From Maricurvus nonylphenolicus (lineage in GTDB: Bacteria > Pseudomonadota > Gammaproteobacteria > Pseudomonadales > Cellvibrionaceae), in assembly GCF_042854845.1 (NCBI RefSeq), contig NZ_AP031498.1:124001-188000 (forward strand): a stretch of DNA of 64,000 nucleotides. The letters are read 5' to 3'. Below, piece after piece: positions 42,563 through 51,083 of this stretch. The translations under genes were made by a program, and so were the position numbers. The notes below the pieces were generated by a model. The model had not been told where the DNA came from and did no database searches. It saw nothing but the letters and a program-made list of their open reading frames with translations. Numbering within the stretch: the first letter of the stretch is position 1; every line of letters begins with the position of its first letter.

Positions 42563-43459
42563 TTAGCAGTAGTAGTCGTTATTGCCCAGGCCCATTTCCA
42601 ATAGCTGCGAGCGCAGGCTTTCAAAGTCGTACTGGCTCATGCCAATAAACAGCAGAATGCTATCGCCTATACGTTGCCACTCATAATCCTCTTCCTGATT
42701 ACCTATGATGCGGTGGTTGCCGCAGACATGTTCTGCCATTTTCAAAATGGCCAGCAGGGTTTTCTTTTGTGGTTCGGCGCGATCGTCAGCGAAGATTTTT
42801 TCAATACTGTGGTGCTCGTGTATCGCTTCGCAAAGGTAGGGCGGCAGGTTCCAGGATTTGCCCACATAGTAACCAACGACGGCATGGTTGGTTTTAATCA
42901 GTTCATTTTCGGTATCGATAATGCGTTCTTCTTCCCGGCGGTAAGCTTCCACCATGACATTGGGGTAATCTTTGAAGCGCATCATCAACAAAGGTATGCC
43001 GCAGTTGTGGAACAGGCCCAGGGTGTAGGCTTCATCCGGTGAAGGGAAGCCGATTTGCTTGGCAATCACATTGGACGCCATGGCGATTTCCATGGCGCTA
43101 TCCCAAAAACGGCCCAGGGCGACAATATCGTCATCGGACAGTTCGCCGCGAATGGACTGGGCGTTAACCAGATTGACGACGGTTTTCGAGCCCAGCAGGC
43201 TCACCGCTTGAGAAATAGAGGTGATCTTGTTGGAAAGGCCGTAGAAAGGGGAATTGACGGTTTTTAATATGGCGCCTGCCAGGCCTACATCCTGGCTGAT
43301 GAGCTTGGCTATATTGTCCAGCGAGCAGCCGGGCATCATCTGCTCCATCTGCAGATCAACCATAATTTGTGGTTGGGGTGGTATGGCAATACCTTGCAAG
43401 ACTTGTTGAATCTGTTCCTGTGTCAATTCGACCATGGGGTATACAACCTGAAATTCCAT
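42563..43459 (-). CDS. HDOD domain signalling protein
   Basis: A 298-residue protein consisting of one HDOD domain: MPGCSLDNIAKLISQDVGLAGAILKTVNSPFYGLSNKITSISQAVSLLGSKTVVNLVNAQSI and later EAYTLGLFHNCGIPLLMMRF. The catalytic HD of HD-GYP enzymes is missing (LFHNCGI), as usual for HDOD proteins, which act as non-enzymatic signalling partners. It is co-transcribed with the downstream 124-residue protein. Confidence 0.9.
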   Translation of the reverse strand: MEFQVVYPMVELTQEQIQQVLQGIAIPPQPQIMVDLQMEQMMPGCSLDNIAKLISQDVGLAGAILKTVNSPFYGLSNKITSISQAVSLLGSKTVVNLVNAQSIRGELSDDDIVALGRFWDSAMEIAMASNVIAKQIGFPSPDEAYTLGLFHNCGIPLLMMRFKDYPNVMVEAYRREEERIIDTENELIKTNHAVVGYYVGKSWNLPPYLCEAIHEHHSIEKIFADDRAEPQKKTLLAILKMAEHVCGNHRIIGNQEEDYEWQRIGDSILLFIGMSQYDFESLRSQLLEMGLGNNDYYC

Positions 43460-43638
43460 GTTGATGATGTGGGCGGAAGGATCATTAAAGTGTAGTCGAC
43501 ATGTACTTGTGAGGAATAGCCCCTAAAGCAGAATTTTCTGCAATCGTTTACCTTCTTGGGGCTGCTATCGTTATAATGCGCGCCCTTAACCTGGCCCCAA
43601 TTACAGCCCGGCCGGTTACCAACGAAGGTAAATCGCAT

Positions 43639-44847
43639 ATGTCTCAAGAAGCCGCTGCTACGCTAAAGCCCCTGGTGCTTAAGTCCCAGGCAGACCGCCG
43701 CCTGAAGAAAGGCCACCTGTGGATTTATTCCAACGAGGTGGACACCAAGCAGAGTGACCTCAAGGCATTTGAGCCGGGTGAACAGGCCCAGGTGCTAAAC
43801 CATGCTGGTAAAAGCCTGGGTATTGCGACCATCAATCCTTCAACCTTGATTTGTGGTCGGCTGGTAAGTCGGGAACTTAAATACCCACTGAATAAATCCC
43901 TGTTGGTGCATCGCATCAAGCAGGCCCTGGCATTGCGTGAAGCCTGTTTTAGCGCCCCCTATTACCGCCTGGTGTACGGTGACAGTGATTTGCTGCCAGG
44001 GCTGGTGGTTGATCGTTTTGGCGAATACCTGGTGGTACAGATTGCCACCGCCGGTATGGAAGCCTGCCGGGATGATGTAGTGGAAGCTCTGCAGCAGGTG
44101 CTAAGGCCTACGGCTATTTTGTTACGCAACGATCACTCGGCACGTACTCTGGAAGGCCTGCCGGAAGAGGTAATTGCGATTGGTGATGTGCCTGAGGCGG
44201 TAGATCTGGTGGAAAATGGTGTGCAGTTTATCGCTCCCATCGCCGAAGGCCAGAAAACCGGCTGGTTTTATGACCACCGCGAAAACCGCGCCCTGTTACA
44301 GCGTCTGGCGCCGGGCAAGCGGGTGTTGGATGTGTTTAGTTACGTCGGTGGTTGGGGCGTTCAAGCCGCTGCCGCAGGAGCCAGTGAGGTTGTCTGTGTC
44401 GATGCCTCTGAACAGGCGCTGGACTGGGTAGGTGAGAATGCCGCCATCAACGGTTTGGAAGATCGGGTTCAAGGGTTGCACGGCAAGGCGGTGCCCGTGT
44501 TAAAGCAGTTGGCAGCCTCCGATGAGAAATTCGATATTGTGGTGCTGGATCCACCGGCGTTTATCAAACGTCGCAAGGATCAGAAATCCGGTGAGGCGGC
44601 CTATCGCCATATTAACGAGTTGGCGATGAAGCTGTTGCCGAAGGATGGCATGCTGGTATCGGCCTCCTGCTCCATGCATTTGCAGCGCGATACCCTAACC
44701 GAAATTGTGCGCAGCTCGGCGCGCCATCGCGATCGTCATGCGCAGATTTTCCATCAGGGGGGAGCGGGTGCTGATCATCCGGTGCATCCGGCGATTGTCG
44801 AAACTGATTACCTTAAGGCGGTATTTGCGCGGGTCTTTATGCCTTAG
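43639..44847 (+). CDS. rlmI: 23S rRNA m5C1962 methyltransferase
   Basis: The ATG at 43639 is chosen because AAGGTAAATCG precedes it and because the longer frame to 43576 adds 21 residues unlike the family. The 402-residue protein has an N-terminal PUA domain (RRLKKGHLWIYSNEVD), the SAM motif DVFSYVGGWGVQAAAAG, the DPPAF motif and the catalytic-loop cysteine in SASCSMHL. It matches E. coli RlmI (396 aa) in length and architecture. Confidence 0.9.
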   Translation: MSQEAAATLKPLVLKSQADRRLKKGHLWIYSNEVDTKQSDLKAFEPGEQAQVLNHAGKSLGIATINPSTLICGRLVSRELKYPLNKSLLVHRIKQALALREACFSAPYYRLVYGDSDLLPGLVVDRFGEYLVVQIATAGMEACRDDVVEALQQVLRPTAILLRNDHSARTLEGLPEEVIAIGDVPEAVDLVENGVQFIAPIAEGQKTGWFYDHRENRALLQRLAPGKRVLDVFSYVGGWGVQAAAAGASEVVCVDASEQALDWVGENAAINGLEDRVQGLHGKAVPVLKQLAASDEKFDIVVLDPPAFIKRRKDQKSGEAAYRHINELAMKLLPKDGMLVSASCSMHLQRDTLTEIVRSSARHRDRHAQIFHQGGAGADHPVHPAIVETDYLKAVFARVFMP

Positions 44848-44856
44848 TTTTTAAGT

Positions 44857-44937
44857 GGGGTATGACCCGCAGGGTCAGACCCCGAATTTGTGCGGCATCT
44901 GCAGCGCGGCGGGGTCCGACCCCACGGGTCGTACCCC
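44857..44937. repeat. Double REP-like hairpin GGGGTATGACCC / GGGGTCCGACCC
   Basis: First hairpin 44857-44883: GGGGTATGACCC with GGGTCAGACCCC. Second hairpin 44911-44937: GGGGTCCGACCC with GGGTCGTACCCC. Each has 11 of 12 pairs. The tandem copy lies between the convergent rlmI and imelysin-like genes, as the single copy at 18127 lies between DUF1761 and tesB. Confidence 0.75.
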
Positions 44938-44943
44938 ATCTAT

Positions 44944-46215
44944 CTACGAAGTACGGCCCTGATTGTTCGTGCTCTCAGCCGTAACCCGCGGCGTCAACAA
45001 CGCCGCCGCATCACTCAATGCCTGCAACAACGGCTTCAATCGCTTCTCGCCCACAGCAGGCCAATCATCCGCCAAGGCTTCAAATTGCTGCTGAGCATTA
45101 TCAAAGGCCTGCTTCAGGGCTTGCTGCTCTTTTTCCTCGAGTAAGAAGCTAACCAGCGTGGGCTCTGCTGCTGAACCGTCTTCGCCAGGCACACCAAACA
45201 GCAGGTTCTCTAAGCCCTCGAGACCCGCCACCAGACTTTCGCTGGTGTGGCCAGCAAACTGGTTATGGCCTTCGGGCAGTCCATCGCCAGCGGCGAGAAT
45301 GCTGACCTGGGTATCCATCACATCACTTTTAATCTGGTATTCCGCCACCCGCTGCCACAGTTGCAGGCGACTTTGTGGCGACAATCGCTGATAGGCCAGA
45401 GACAGGGTATTGGTGGCCGGGTGTAATTGCTGTTGCAGGGTTTTGAGGTCGTCCAACAACAACTGGCCCTGGAGCTTCAGCAGGGTGCGGCGGCGACTAT
45501 TGGGCAGGTCTACCGGGGTCAGGCCGCTGGCTTTTTGTTTTTCGGTCACGGTGCCGTCGGCAATAAAGTCCGTCGGCGGGCGCTGGCCCTCTTCGCCCCA
45601 CAACAGATAAGCGATGGCGTGAAAGCCGAGGCTGACATCACTGTTATCACTAAAGCCGTGTTGGGCTCGCAGGGCAGTGGCCGTCAGTGGCACGGCGATA
45701 TCATTGACGATGCCGCTGTGGGGGTAAACATCAAAATAGTCCAGGTAGCCGGGCTGGATAGGCCAGGCATCGATGTTAAAGGCCAGTTCGCGCATAGGGC
45801 CAAACAGGCCGGGGCTGACATCGCCCAGCAGCAGAAACGGGGAGAGCTGTTGTACGCAATTATGGCTTGTGTGCCAGGCGCTTTTAGCCTCATTAAGGCT
45901 GGTTTCGTCCATCAATTTCAGTAGATTATCGATGGTCTGGTTGAGTTTCAGAGTGTCCTGCTGGCATTGGGTTAACTGAGTGTCTGCCTGCTGCCAGGCC
46001 TGCTCGGTGGCCTGGCGCAGAGGCCGGTTGTCCTCGGGGGCTGGTGCTGGAATGGCATCAGCCGGAGCAGGGCGAGCCTCCTCATCCTGCTTGCCGCAGC
46101 CATTTAGTGCCAACACAAGTGTTGCGCCCAGCGTCACTACCGGCAACTGCTTGCGTAGCTTAAGGCTGAAAGCCCTCAGGGATGATCTGGATGGAATGCT
46201 GAGCGGCAATGGCAT
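44944..46215 (-). CDS. Imelysin (M75)-like lipoprotein
   Basis: The ATG at 46215 is chosen for AAGGA 5 nt upstream. The 423-residue protein has a basic N-terminus and a lipobox LNGC with Cys40 (rather late for a signal peptide). The mature protein is alpha-helical with imelysin-family segments: GLFGPMRELAFNIDAWPIQPGYLDYF, SLGFHAIAYLLWGEEGQRPPTDF and SLVAGLEGLENLLFGVPGEDG. The family motif GxHxxE reads G-F-H199-A-I-A202, so the Glu is replaced by Ala. Imelysins are outer- or inner-membrane-anchored proteins linked to iron uptake. It follows the HAD gene by 17 nt. Confidence 0.85.
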   Translation of the reverse strand: MPLPLSIPSRSSLRAFSLKLRKQLPVVTLGATLVLALNGCGKQDEEARPAPADAIPAPAPEDNRPLRQATEQAWQQADTQLTQCQQDTLKLNQTIDNLLKLMDETSLNEAKSAWHTSHNCVQQLSPFLLLGDVSPGLFGPMRELAFNIDAWPIQPGYLDYFDVYPHSGIVNDIAVPLTATALRAQHGFSDNSDVSLGFHAIAYLLWGEEGQRPPTDFIADGTVTEKQKASGLTPVDLPNSRRRTLLKLQGQLLLDDLKTLQQQLHPATNTLSLAYQRLSPQSRLQLWQRVAEYQIKSDVMDTQVSILAAGDGLPEGHNQFAGHTSESLVAGLEGLENLLFGVPGEDGSAAEPTLVSFLLEEKEQQALKQAFDNAQQQFEALADDWPAVGEKRLKPLLQALSDAAALLTPRVTAESTNNQGRTS

Positions 46216-46232
46216 GGTTTTCCTTAATCTAA

Positions 46233-46889
46233 CTAGTCCCGCAGGCTGATCACGGGCCATCCGGCGGCCTCAGCATGGGCGCGCAGAGTGTCGTCGGGAT
46301 CAACGGCTACCGGGTTGTCGACTTCTGACAGTAAGGGTAAATCATTGATGGAGTCGCTGTAAAAGTAACAGTTCTCTTTGTCGCCGTCATATTGCGCCAG
46401 CCATTGTTGCAAGCGTGTGACTTTGCCTGCCTGGAAGCAAGGCGTGCCCACAACATTGCCGGTGTAGCGGCCATCTATAATCTCTGCCTCAGAGGCCATA
46501 ATCTCATCCACGCCCAGTGAGGCGGCAATGGGACCGGTTACAAAACTGTTGGTAGAGGTCATGATAAGTAAGTAGTCACCAGCGTCGCGGTGCTTTTGCA
46601 GCAGGGCTTCGGCCTTCGGCAGACGCATAGGATCGATTTTTTCAGCCATAAATTGCTGGTGCAGTTTAGCCAGCTCGTCGAGGCTATAGCGGGTCAGGGG
46701 TTCGAGGGCAAAGCGTAGGTATTCGTTAACGTCGAGGCCACCGTTTTCGTATTCGCGGTAAAAGCGATCATTTTCGGCACGGTAGTGTTCGACATCCACC
46801 AGGCCTTGTTCAACGATGAATTCGCCCCAGCTATGGTCGCTATCGCCTGCTATCAGGGTGTTATCTAAATCAAAAATCGCCAGACTCAC
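46233..46889 (-). CDS. HAD family phosphatase (SerB-like)
   Basis: A 218-residue HAD hydrolase of the IB (phosphoserine phosphatase-like) subfamily: the nucleophile motif FDLDNTL with Asp6 and acid Asp8, the motif II region MTSTNSFVTGPIAASLGVDEIMAS, and motif III/IV YFYSDSINDLPLL. It probably hydrolyses a small phosphomonoester. In related genomes this gene sits next to rppH and ptsP, as it does here (divergent). Confidence 0.88.
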   Translation of the reverse strand: MSLAIFDLDNTLIAGDSDHSWGEFIVEQGLVDVEHYRAENDRFYREYENGGLDVNEYLRFALEPLTRYSLDELAKLHQQFMAEKIDPMRLPKAEALLQKHRDAGDYLLIMTSTNSFVTGPIAASLGVDEIMASEAEIIDGRYTGNVVGTPCFQAGKVTRLQQWLAQYDGDKENCYFYSDSINDLPLLSEVDNPVAVDPDDTLRAHAEAAGWPVISLRD

Positions 46890-47064
46890 TATTGAACCTC
46901 TTCTGAACGTGCCTCAAATAAGGCGGCTATTCTACTCCGCCGGCTGCCAAAGTGATATCCACATTGCTGTTGGCCTTCGGTTTGTGGAACAATAGGTTGC
47001 TGATATATAAAGACTTATCGTCGATAAATAACCACAATCCTGATCTCAGGTCAGGGTTGCGAGA

Positions 47065-47106
47065 CAGTCAGACAAAGACGGTCAGACAAAGATGGTCAAA
47101 TAAAGA
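47065..47106 (+). repeat. Three 14-nt tandem repeats ahead of rppH
   Basis: Units at 47065-47078, 47079-47092 and 47093-47106 share the pattern NNGTCARAYAAAGA. The last unit merges into GAGAGG, which is the ribosome binding site region of rppH. Confidence 0.75.
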
Positions 47107-47117
47107 GAGGTAGCTGG

Positions 47118-47621
47118 GTGATAGATGCGGACGGCTTTCGACCGAACGTTGGCATAATGCTGACCAATGCCAAGGGCCAGTTGCTCTGGGCGCGCCGCGT
47201 CGGTGGCCAGGATGCCTGGCAGTTCCCCCAGGGGGGAATTAATGAAAATGAAGATCCAGAAGCCGCGCTCTACCGTGAGCTGAAAGAAGAAGTCGGCCTG
47301 GAAGCCAAGGATGTCAAAATACTTGCTCGCACACGGGGCTGGTTGCGCTATCGTTTACCTAAGCGACTGATCCGCAAAGGTAGCAAGCCGGTGTGTGTGG
47401 GACAGAAACAGAAATGGTTTTTACTGCAGCTGGTCTCGGCGGATGAGAGCATAGATCTCAACGATCACGAAGGCCCTGCGGAGTTTGACCAGTGGCGCTG
47501 GGTAAGTTACTGGTATCCTCTGGATAAAGTGGTCGCGTTTAAGCGCGATGTTTACCGACGGGCCTTAAAAGAACTGGCCCCCGCTCACAGTCAATTAGAG
47601 GCGGCCATCGAGGCTCGCTGA
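47118..47621 (+). CDS. rppH: RNA pyrophosphohydrolase
   Basis: A 167-residue Nudix hydrolase that removes pyrophosphate from the 5' end of mRNA and so starts decay. The Nudix box runs from Gly39 to Leu61 with GGINENE and RELKEEVGL, all key residues present. The N-terminus ([15 protein letters not shown]) and the WQFPQGG segment match E. coli RppH. The start is GTG with AGAGAGGT upstream. It is 13 nt ahead of ptsP. Confidence 0.95.
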   Translation: MIDADGFRPNVGIMLTNAKGQLLWARRVGGQDAWQFPQGGINENEDPEAALYRELKEEVGLEAKDVKILARTRGWLRYRLPKRLIRKGSKPVCVGQKQKWFLLQLVSADESIDLNDHEGPAEFDQWRWVSYWYPLDKVVAFKRDVYRRALKELAPAHSQLEAAIEAR

Positions 47622-47634
47622 ACAGGGTGGCAGG

Positions 47635-49896
47635 ATGCTGAATTCACTGCGCAGTATTGTTCAAGAGGTCAACGCGGCCCGCGACTTGAAGTCTGCGCTG
47701 GATATCATCGTGACTCGCGTTAAGAGCACTATGGGCACGCAAGTGTGCTCGGTGTATCTGCGCGATGAAAGCGAGCACTTCCTATTAATGGCCACCGATG
47801 GCCTCAATCTCGATGCCGTGGGGCAGGTACGCCTGAGCCCGGATGAAGGTCTGGTGGGGTATGTCGCCGTGCGCGAAGAGCCCATCAATCTCGAAAAGGC
47901 CACCGATCACCCGAAATACCAATATTTTGCCGAAACCGGGGAAGAGCGTTTCAGTTCTTTTCTGGGGGTGCCCATTATTCACCACCGCCAAGTGTTGGGG
48001 GTGCTGGTGGTACAGCAGGGCGAGCGACGTCGCTTTGATGAAGGCGAAGAAGCGTTTCTGGTTACCATGTCGGCCCAGTTGGCCGGCGTTATTGCCCATG
48101 CTGAAGCTACCGGTGCGCTGGAGCGTATGGGGGCTGCTGCTACCGAAGCCCGCTTTAAAGGCGTAGCTGGGGCGCCGGGTGTAGCCATTGGTAAAGCCGT
48201 CGTGATGACGCCAGCGGCGGATTTACGCGGTGTGCCTTTCCAGACCTGTGAAGATATCGATGAAGAGATCTCATTTTTTCACCGCTGCCTGCAGCTGGCC
48301 CGCGATGACATTAAAGCCCTTGGCTTACAGCTTACCGACCGCCTAAACCAGCAGGAGCAGGCGCTGTTCGATGCCTACCTGGCGATGCTGGATGATGCCT
48401 CGCTCGGCGGTGAGGTGGTGGAGCGCATTAAAGAAGGTGTTGCGGCGACCTATGCCTGGTCGGAAGTGATTCTGACGCATGAGCGTAACTTCGCCAGCAT
48501 GACCGATTCCTACCTGCGCGAGCGGGCCGCCGATGTGCGCGACCTGGGGCGTAGGGTGTTGTCCTATCTGCAGGAGCAGGTGCAGCAGTGCCGGGTAATT
48601 CCGGATGATGCCATTTTGGTGGGTGAAGAGCTCACCGCCTCCATGTTGGGTGAGGTGCCGAAAGAGCGCTTGGCTGGTTTGGTATCGGTGCAGGGCTCCA
48701 GTAACTCGCATGTTGCTATCTTGGCCCGTGCCATGGGCATACCGACGGTAATGGGGGCGGTGGATTTGCCGTTTACCCAGGTGGATGGTCGTGAACTGAT
48801 AGTTGATGGTTACCGCGGTTCTATCTATACCGACCCCGGCGCTACCCTGCGCAAACACTACGAAGAGATCTGCGCCGAAGAGCGTGAGCTAATCAAGGGC
48901 CTGGAGGCGCTGAAAAAGCTGCCCTGTGAAACCCTCGATCACCACCGCGTGCCCCTGTGGGTAAACACCGGTTTGATGGCCGATGTGGTGCGCTCCCTGG
49001 AGCGTGGTGCCGAAGGCGTGGGCCTGTACCGCACCGAAATTCCGTTTTTGCTGCGTGATCGTTTCCCCAGTGAGGAAGAGCAGCGGATTATTTACCGCGA
49101 GCAGCTCGAAGCTTTTGCGCCCCACACGGTTACCATGCGTACTCTGGATGTGGGTGGGGATAAATCCCTGCCGTATTTCCCCATCGATGAAGATAACCCC
49201 TTCCTCGGTTGGCGCGGTATTCGTGTAACCCTCGATCATCCGGAGATTTTCCTGGCTCAGGTGCGGGCGATGCTTAAGGCCAGCGAAGGGCTAAACAACC
49301 TGCGCATTATGTTGCCGATGATTTCCAGTGTGACAGAGCTGGATGCCGCCAAAACCCTGGTGTATCGCGCCTATCATGAGCTGTTGGAAGAAGGCCACCG
49401 CATCGAAATTCCGCCGATTGGGGTGATGGTGGAAGTGCCTTCTGCTGTCTATCAGGCGCGTGAGCTTGCCGCCCGTGCTGATTTCCTTTCTGTGGGAAGT
49501 AATGATCTAACGCAATACTTGTTGGCGGTAGATCGCAATAATGCCCGTGTGGCCGATTTGTATCACGCCTTCCATCCCGCTGTGTTGCGAGCGTTACAGT
49601 CGGTGGTTAACGATGGCCACAGCCAGGGTACCAGTGTGGGTATTTGTGGTGAGATGGCCGGTGACCCCGGCGCGGCCATTTTGCTGATGGCGATGGGATT
49701 CGATGTATTGTCGATGAACGCCACCAATCTGCCCAAGGTGAAGTCTGTGATTCGTGGTATCACGTTGGAGCAGGCGGAAAATCTGCTCGATGAAGTGATG
49801 TTGCTGCCTGATGCGGAATCAGTGACACGCACGCTGGAAAAAGCATTGCAGGATGCTGGGGTGACAGGGTTGTTGCGTCCGGGTGGCGCAGACTGA
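47635..49896 (+). CDS. ptsP: Phosphoenolpyruvate-protein phosphotransferase PtsP (EI-Ntr)
   Basis: A 753-residue enzyme that starts the nitrogen-related PTS relay to NPr and EIIA-Ntr. It has an N-terminal GAF domain (about 15-155), the phosphohistidine domain with His359 in GSSNSHVAILARAMGIP, and the PEP-binding barrel (GLYRTEIPFLLRDRFPSEEEQ, GGDKSLPYFPIDEDNPFLGWRGIR, SVGSNDLTQY, GICGEMAGD). Length and order match E. coli PtsP (748 aa). It shares an operon with rppH. Confidence 0.95.
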   Translation: MLNSLRSIVQEVNAARDLKSALDIIVTRVKSTMGTQVCSVYLRDESEHFLLMATDGLNLDAVGQVRLSPDEGLVGYVAVREEPINLEKATDHPKYQYFAETGEERFSSFLGVPIIHHRQVLGVLVVQQGERRRFDEGEEAFLVTMSAQLAGVIAHAEATGALERMGAAATEARFKGVAGAPGVAIGKAVVMTPAADLRGVPFQTCEDIDEEISFFHRCLQLARDDIKALGLQLTDRLNQQEQALFDAYLAMLDDASLGGEVVERIKEGVAATYAWSEVILTHERNFASMTDSYLRERAADVRDLGRRVLSYLQEQVQQCRVIPDDAILVGEELTASMLGEVPKERLAGLVSVQGSSNSHVAILARAMGIPTVMGAVDLPFTQVDGRELIVDGYRGSIYTDPGATLRKHYEEICAEERELIKGLEALKKLPCETLDHHRVPLWVNTGLMADVVRSLERGAEGVGLYRTEIPFLLRDRFPSEEEQRIIYREQLEAFAPHTVTMRTLDVGGDKSLPYFPIDEDNPFLGWRGIRVTLDHPEIFLAQVRAMLKASEGLNNLRIMLPMISSVTELDAAKTLVYRAYHELLEEGHRIEIPPIGVMVEVPSAVYQARELAARADFLSVGSNDLTQYLLAVDRNNARVADLYHAFHPAVLRALQSVVNDGHSQGTSVGICGEMAGDPGAAILLMAMGFDVLSMNATNLPKVKSVIRGITLEQAENLLDEVMLLPDAESVTRTLEKALQDAGVTGLLRPGGAD

Positions 49897-49946
49897 TTTC
49901 CCCCTTTTCTCTGCAATTTTTGAAATAATTTGTATGAGAACACTCT

Positions 49947-51083
49947 ATGAAACACCACGCCCTGTTGGTGCAATGTCTGTTTGTTATCCCACTCTTATCC
50001 CTTGTTGGCTGTTCAGAACCTCAAACCGCGACTGAAACCGTTCGACCGGTTAACACGCTAACGGTAAAAAGTCTGGATCACTTCCTCAGTGCCAGCTTTC
50101 CGTCCAGGGCCGAACCTGTTCGAGAAGTAAACCTGGCATTTGAAGTCAATGGCACCTTGCAGAAGTTACCCGTCAAGGTTGGCGATGAAATTAAGCAGGG
50201 AGACTTGCTGGCGCAGCTGAATCAGAAAAGCTTTTCTGCACGTTTGGCCGCAACCCAGGCCCGTTATCGCAAGGCAGTTAATGATGAGCGTCGTTTGAAA
50301 AAGCTGCTGGTTGCTGGCAATGCCTCGCAGACTCAATACGATGATGCCCAGACCAACCTGGATGTTCTGGAAAGCCAGTTGGCGCTGGATAAAAAGGCGC
50401 TTGCCGATACGACACTGCGTGCGCCTTTTGATGGTTTGGTGGTAGCGGTATATCTCGACAACTACACTTTTGTACCCGCCTCGACTCAGGTTGTGCGCTT
50501 AATTGATATTTCTCAAATTGAAATGTGGGTGGATTTACCGGAGCAGTTTGCGGTACTCAGTGAGCAGGTTGCAGATTACCAGGTACGGGTAAAATTTGAT
50601 GCTTATCCTGATCGCATCTTTGATGCCGATGTTAAAGAGTGGGGGCGGGAAGCCTCACGGGAGAATCGAACCTTTCCTTTCGGGTTGGTGATAGATCAGC
50701 CTGAGGATATTACGATTTTGCCGGGCATGTCTGGTGTCGCCTTTGCGGAAACCCAAGGAGAAAATATTGGTATTGAAGACCCAATAGAAGTGCCTGCCGG
50801 TGCTATTTTTACTCTGCGTGATCAGACGCAATCATCCGTATGGGTGGTGAAGGATGACCATGTTGTTTTACAACCGGTGAAGGTGCGCAGTATCAGTCGA
50901 GAGGTGGTGCTGATTGAAGGCGGTTTGACTGATGGCGATGAAATTGTGGTGGCCGGTGTGCACAGTTTGCAGGAAGGCCAAAAAATTCGTCGCCTTAATT
51001 CGATTCAGGAAAGTGTCAGTGCGGGTGCTAGAGAGCTTTCACCAAAGAGTCCTTCTCCGAAAGTTGAGGAAGGCCACGAGTGA
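49947..51083 (+). CDS. RND efflux membrane fusion lipoprotein
   Basis: A 378-residue periplasmic adaptor with a lipobox LVGC (Cys22). The lipoyl-like half motifs are LPVKVGDEIKQGDLLAQLNQKSF and TLRAPFDGLVVAVYLDNYTFV, separated by a coiled-coil hairpin (about 95-145). The C-terminal barrel and membrane-proximal domains follow. It overlaps the RND pump gene by 4 nt. No outer membrane channel gene is adjacent, so a shared TolC is likely. Confidence 0.92.
   Translation: MKHHALLVQCLFVIPLLSLVGCSEPQTATETVRPVNTLTVKSLDHFLSASFPSRAEPVREVNLAFEVNGTLQKLPVKVGDEIKQGDLLAQLNQKSFSARLAATQARYRKAVNDERRLKKLLVAGNASQTQYDDAQTNLDVLESQLALDKKALADTTLRAPFDGLVVAVYLDNYTFVPASTQVVRLIDISQIEMWVDLPEQFAVLSEQVADYQVRVKFDAYPDRIFDADVKEWGREASRENRTFPFGLVIDQPEDITILPGMSGVAFAETQGENIGIEDPIEVPAGAIFTLRDQTQSSVWVVKDDHVVLQPVKVRSISREVVLIEGGLTDGDEIVVAGVHSLQEGQKIRRLNSIQESVSAGARELSPKSPSPKVEEGHE

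Noticed and set aside
47065..47106. CRISPR-like array
   Set aside because: The repeats are contiguous 14-nt units without spacers.
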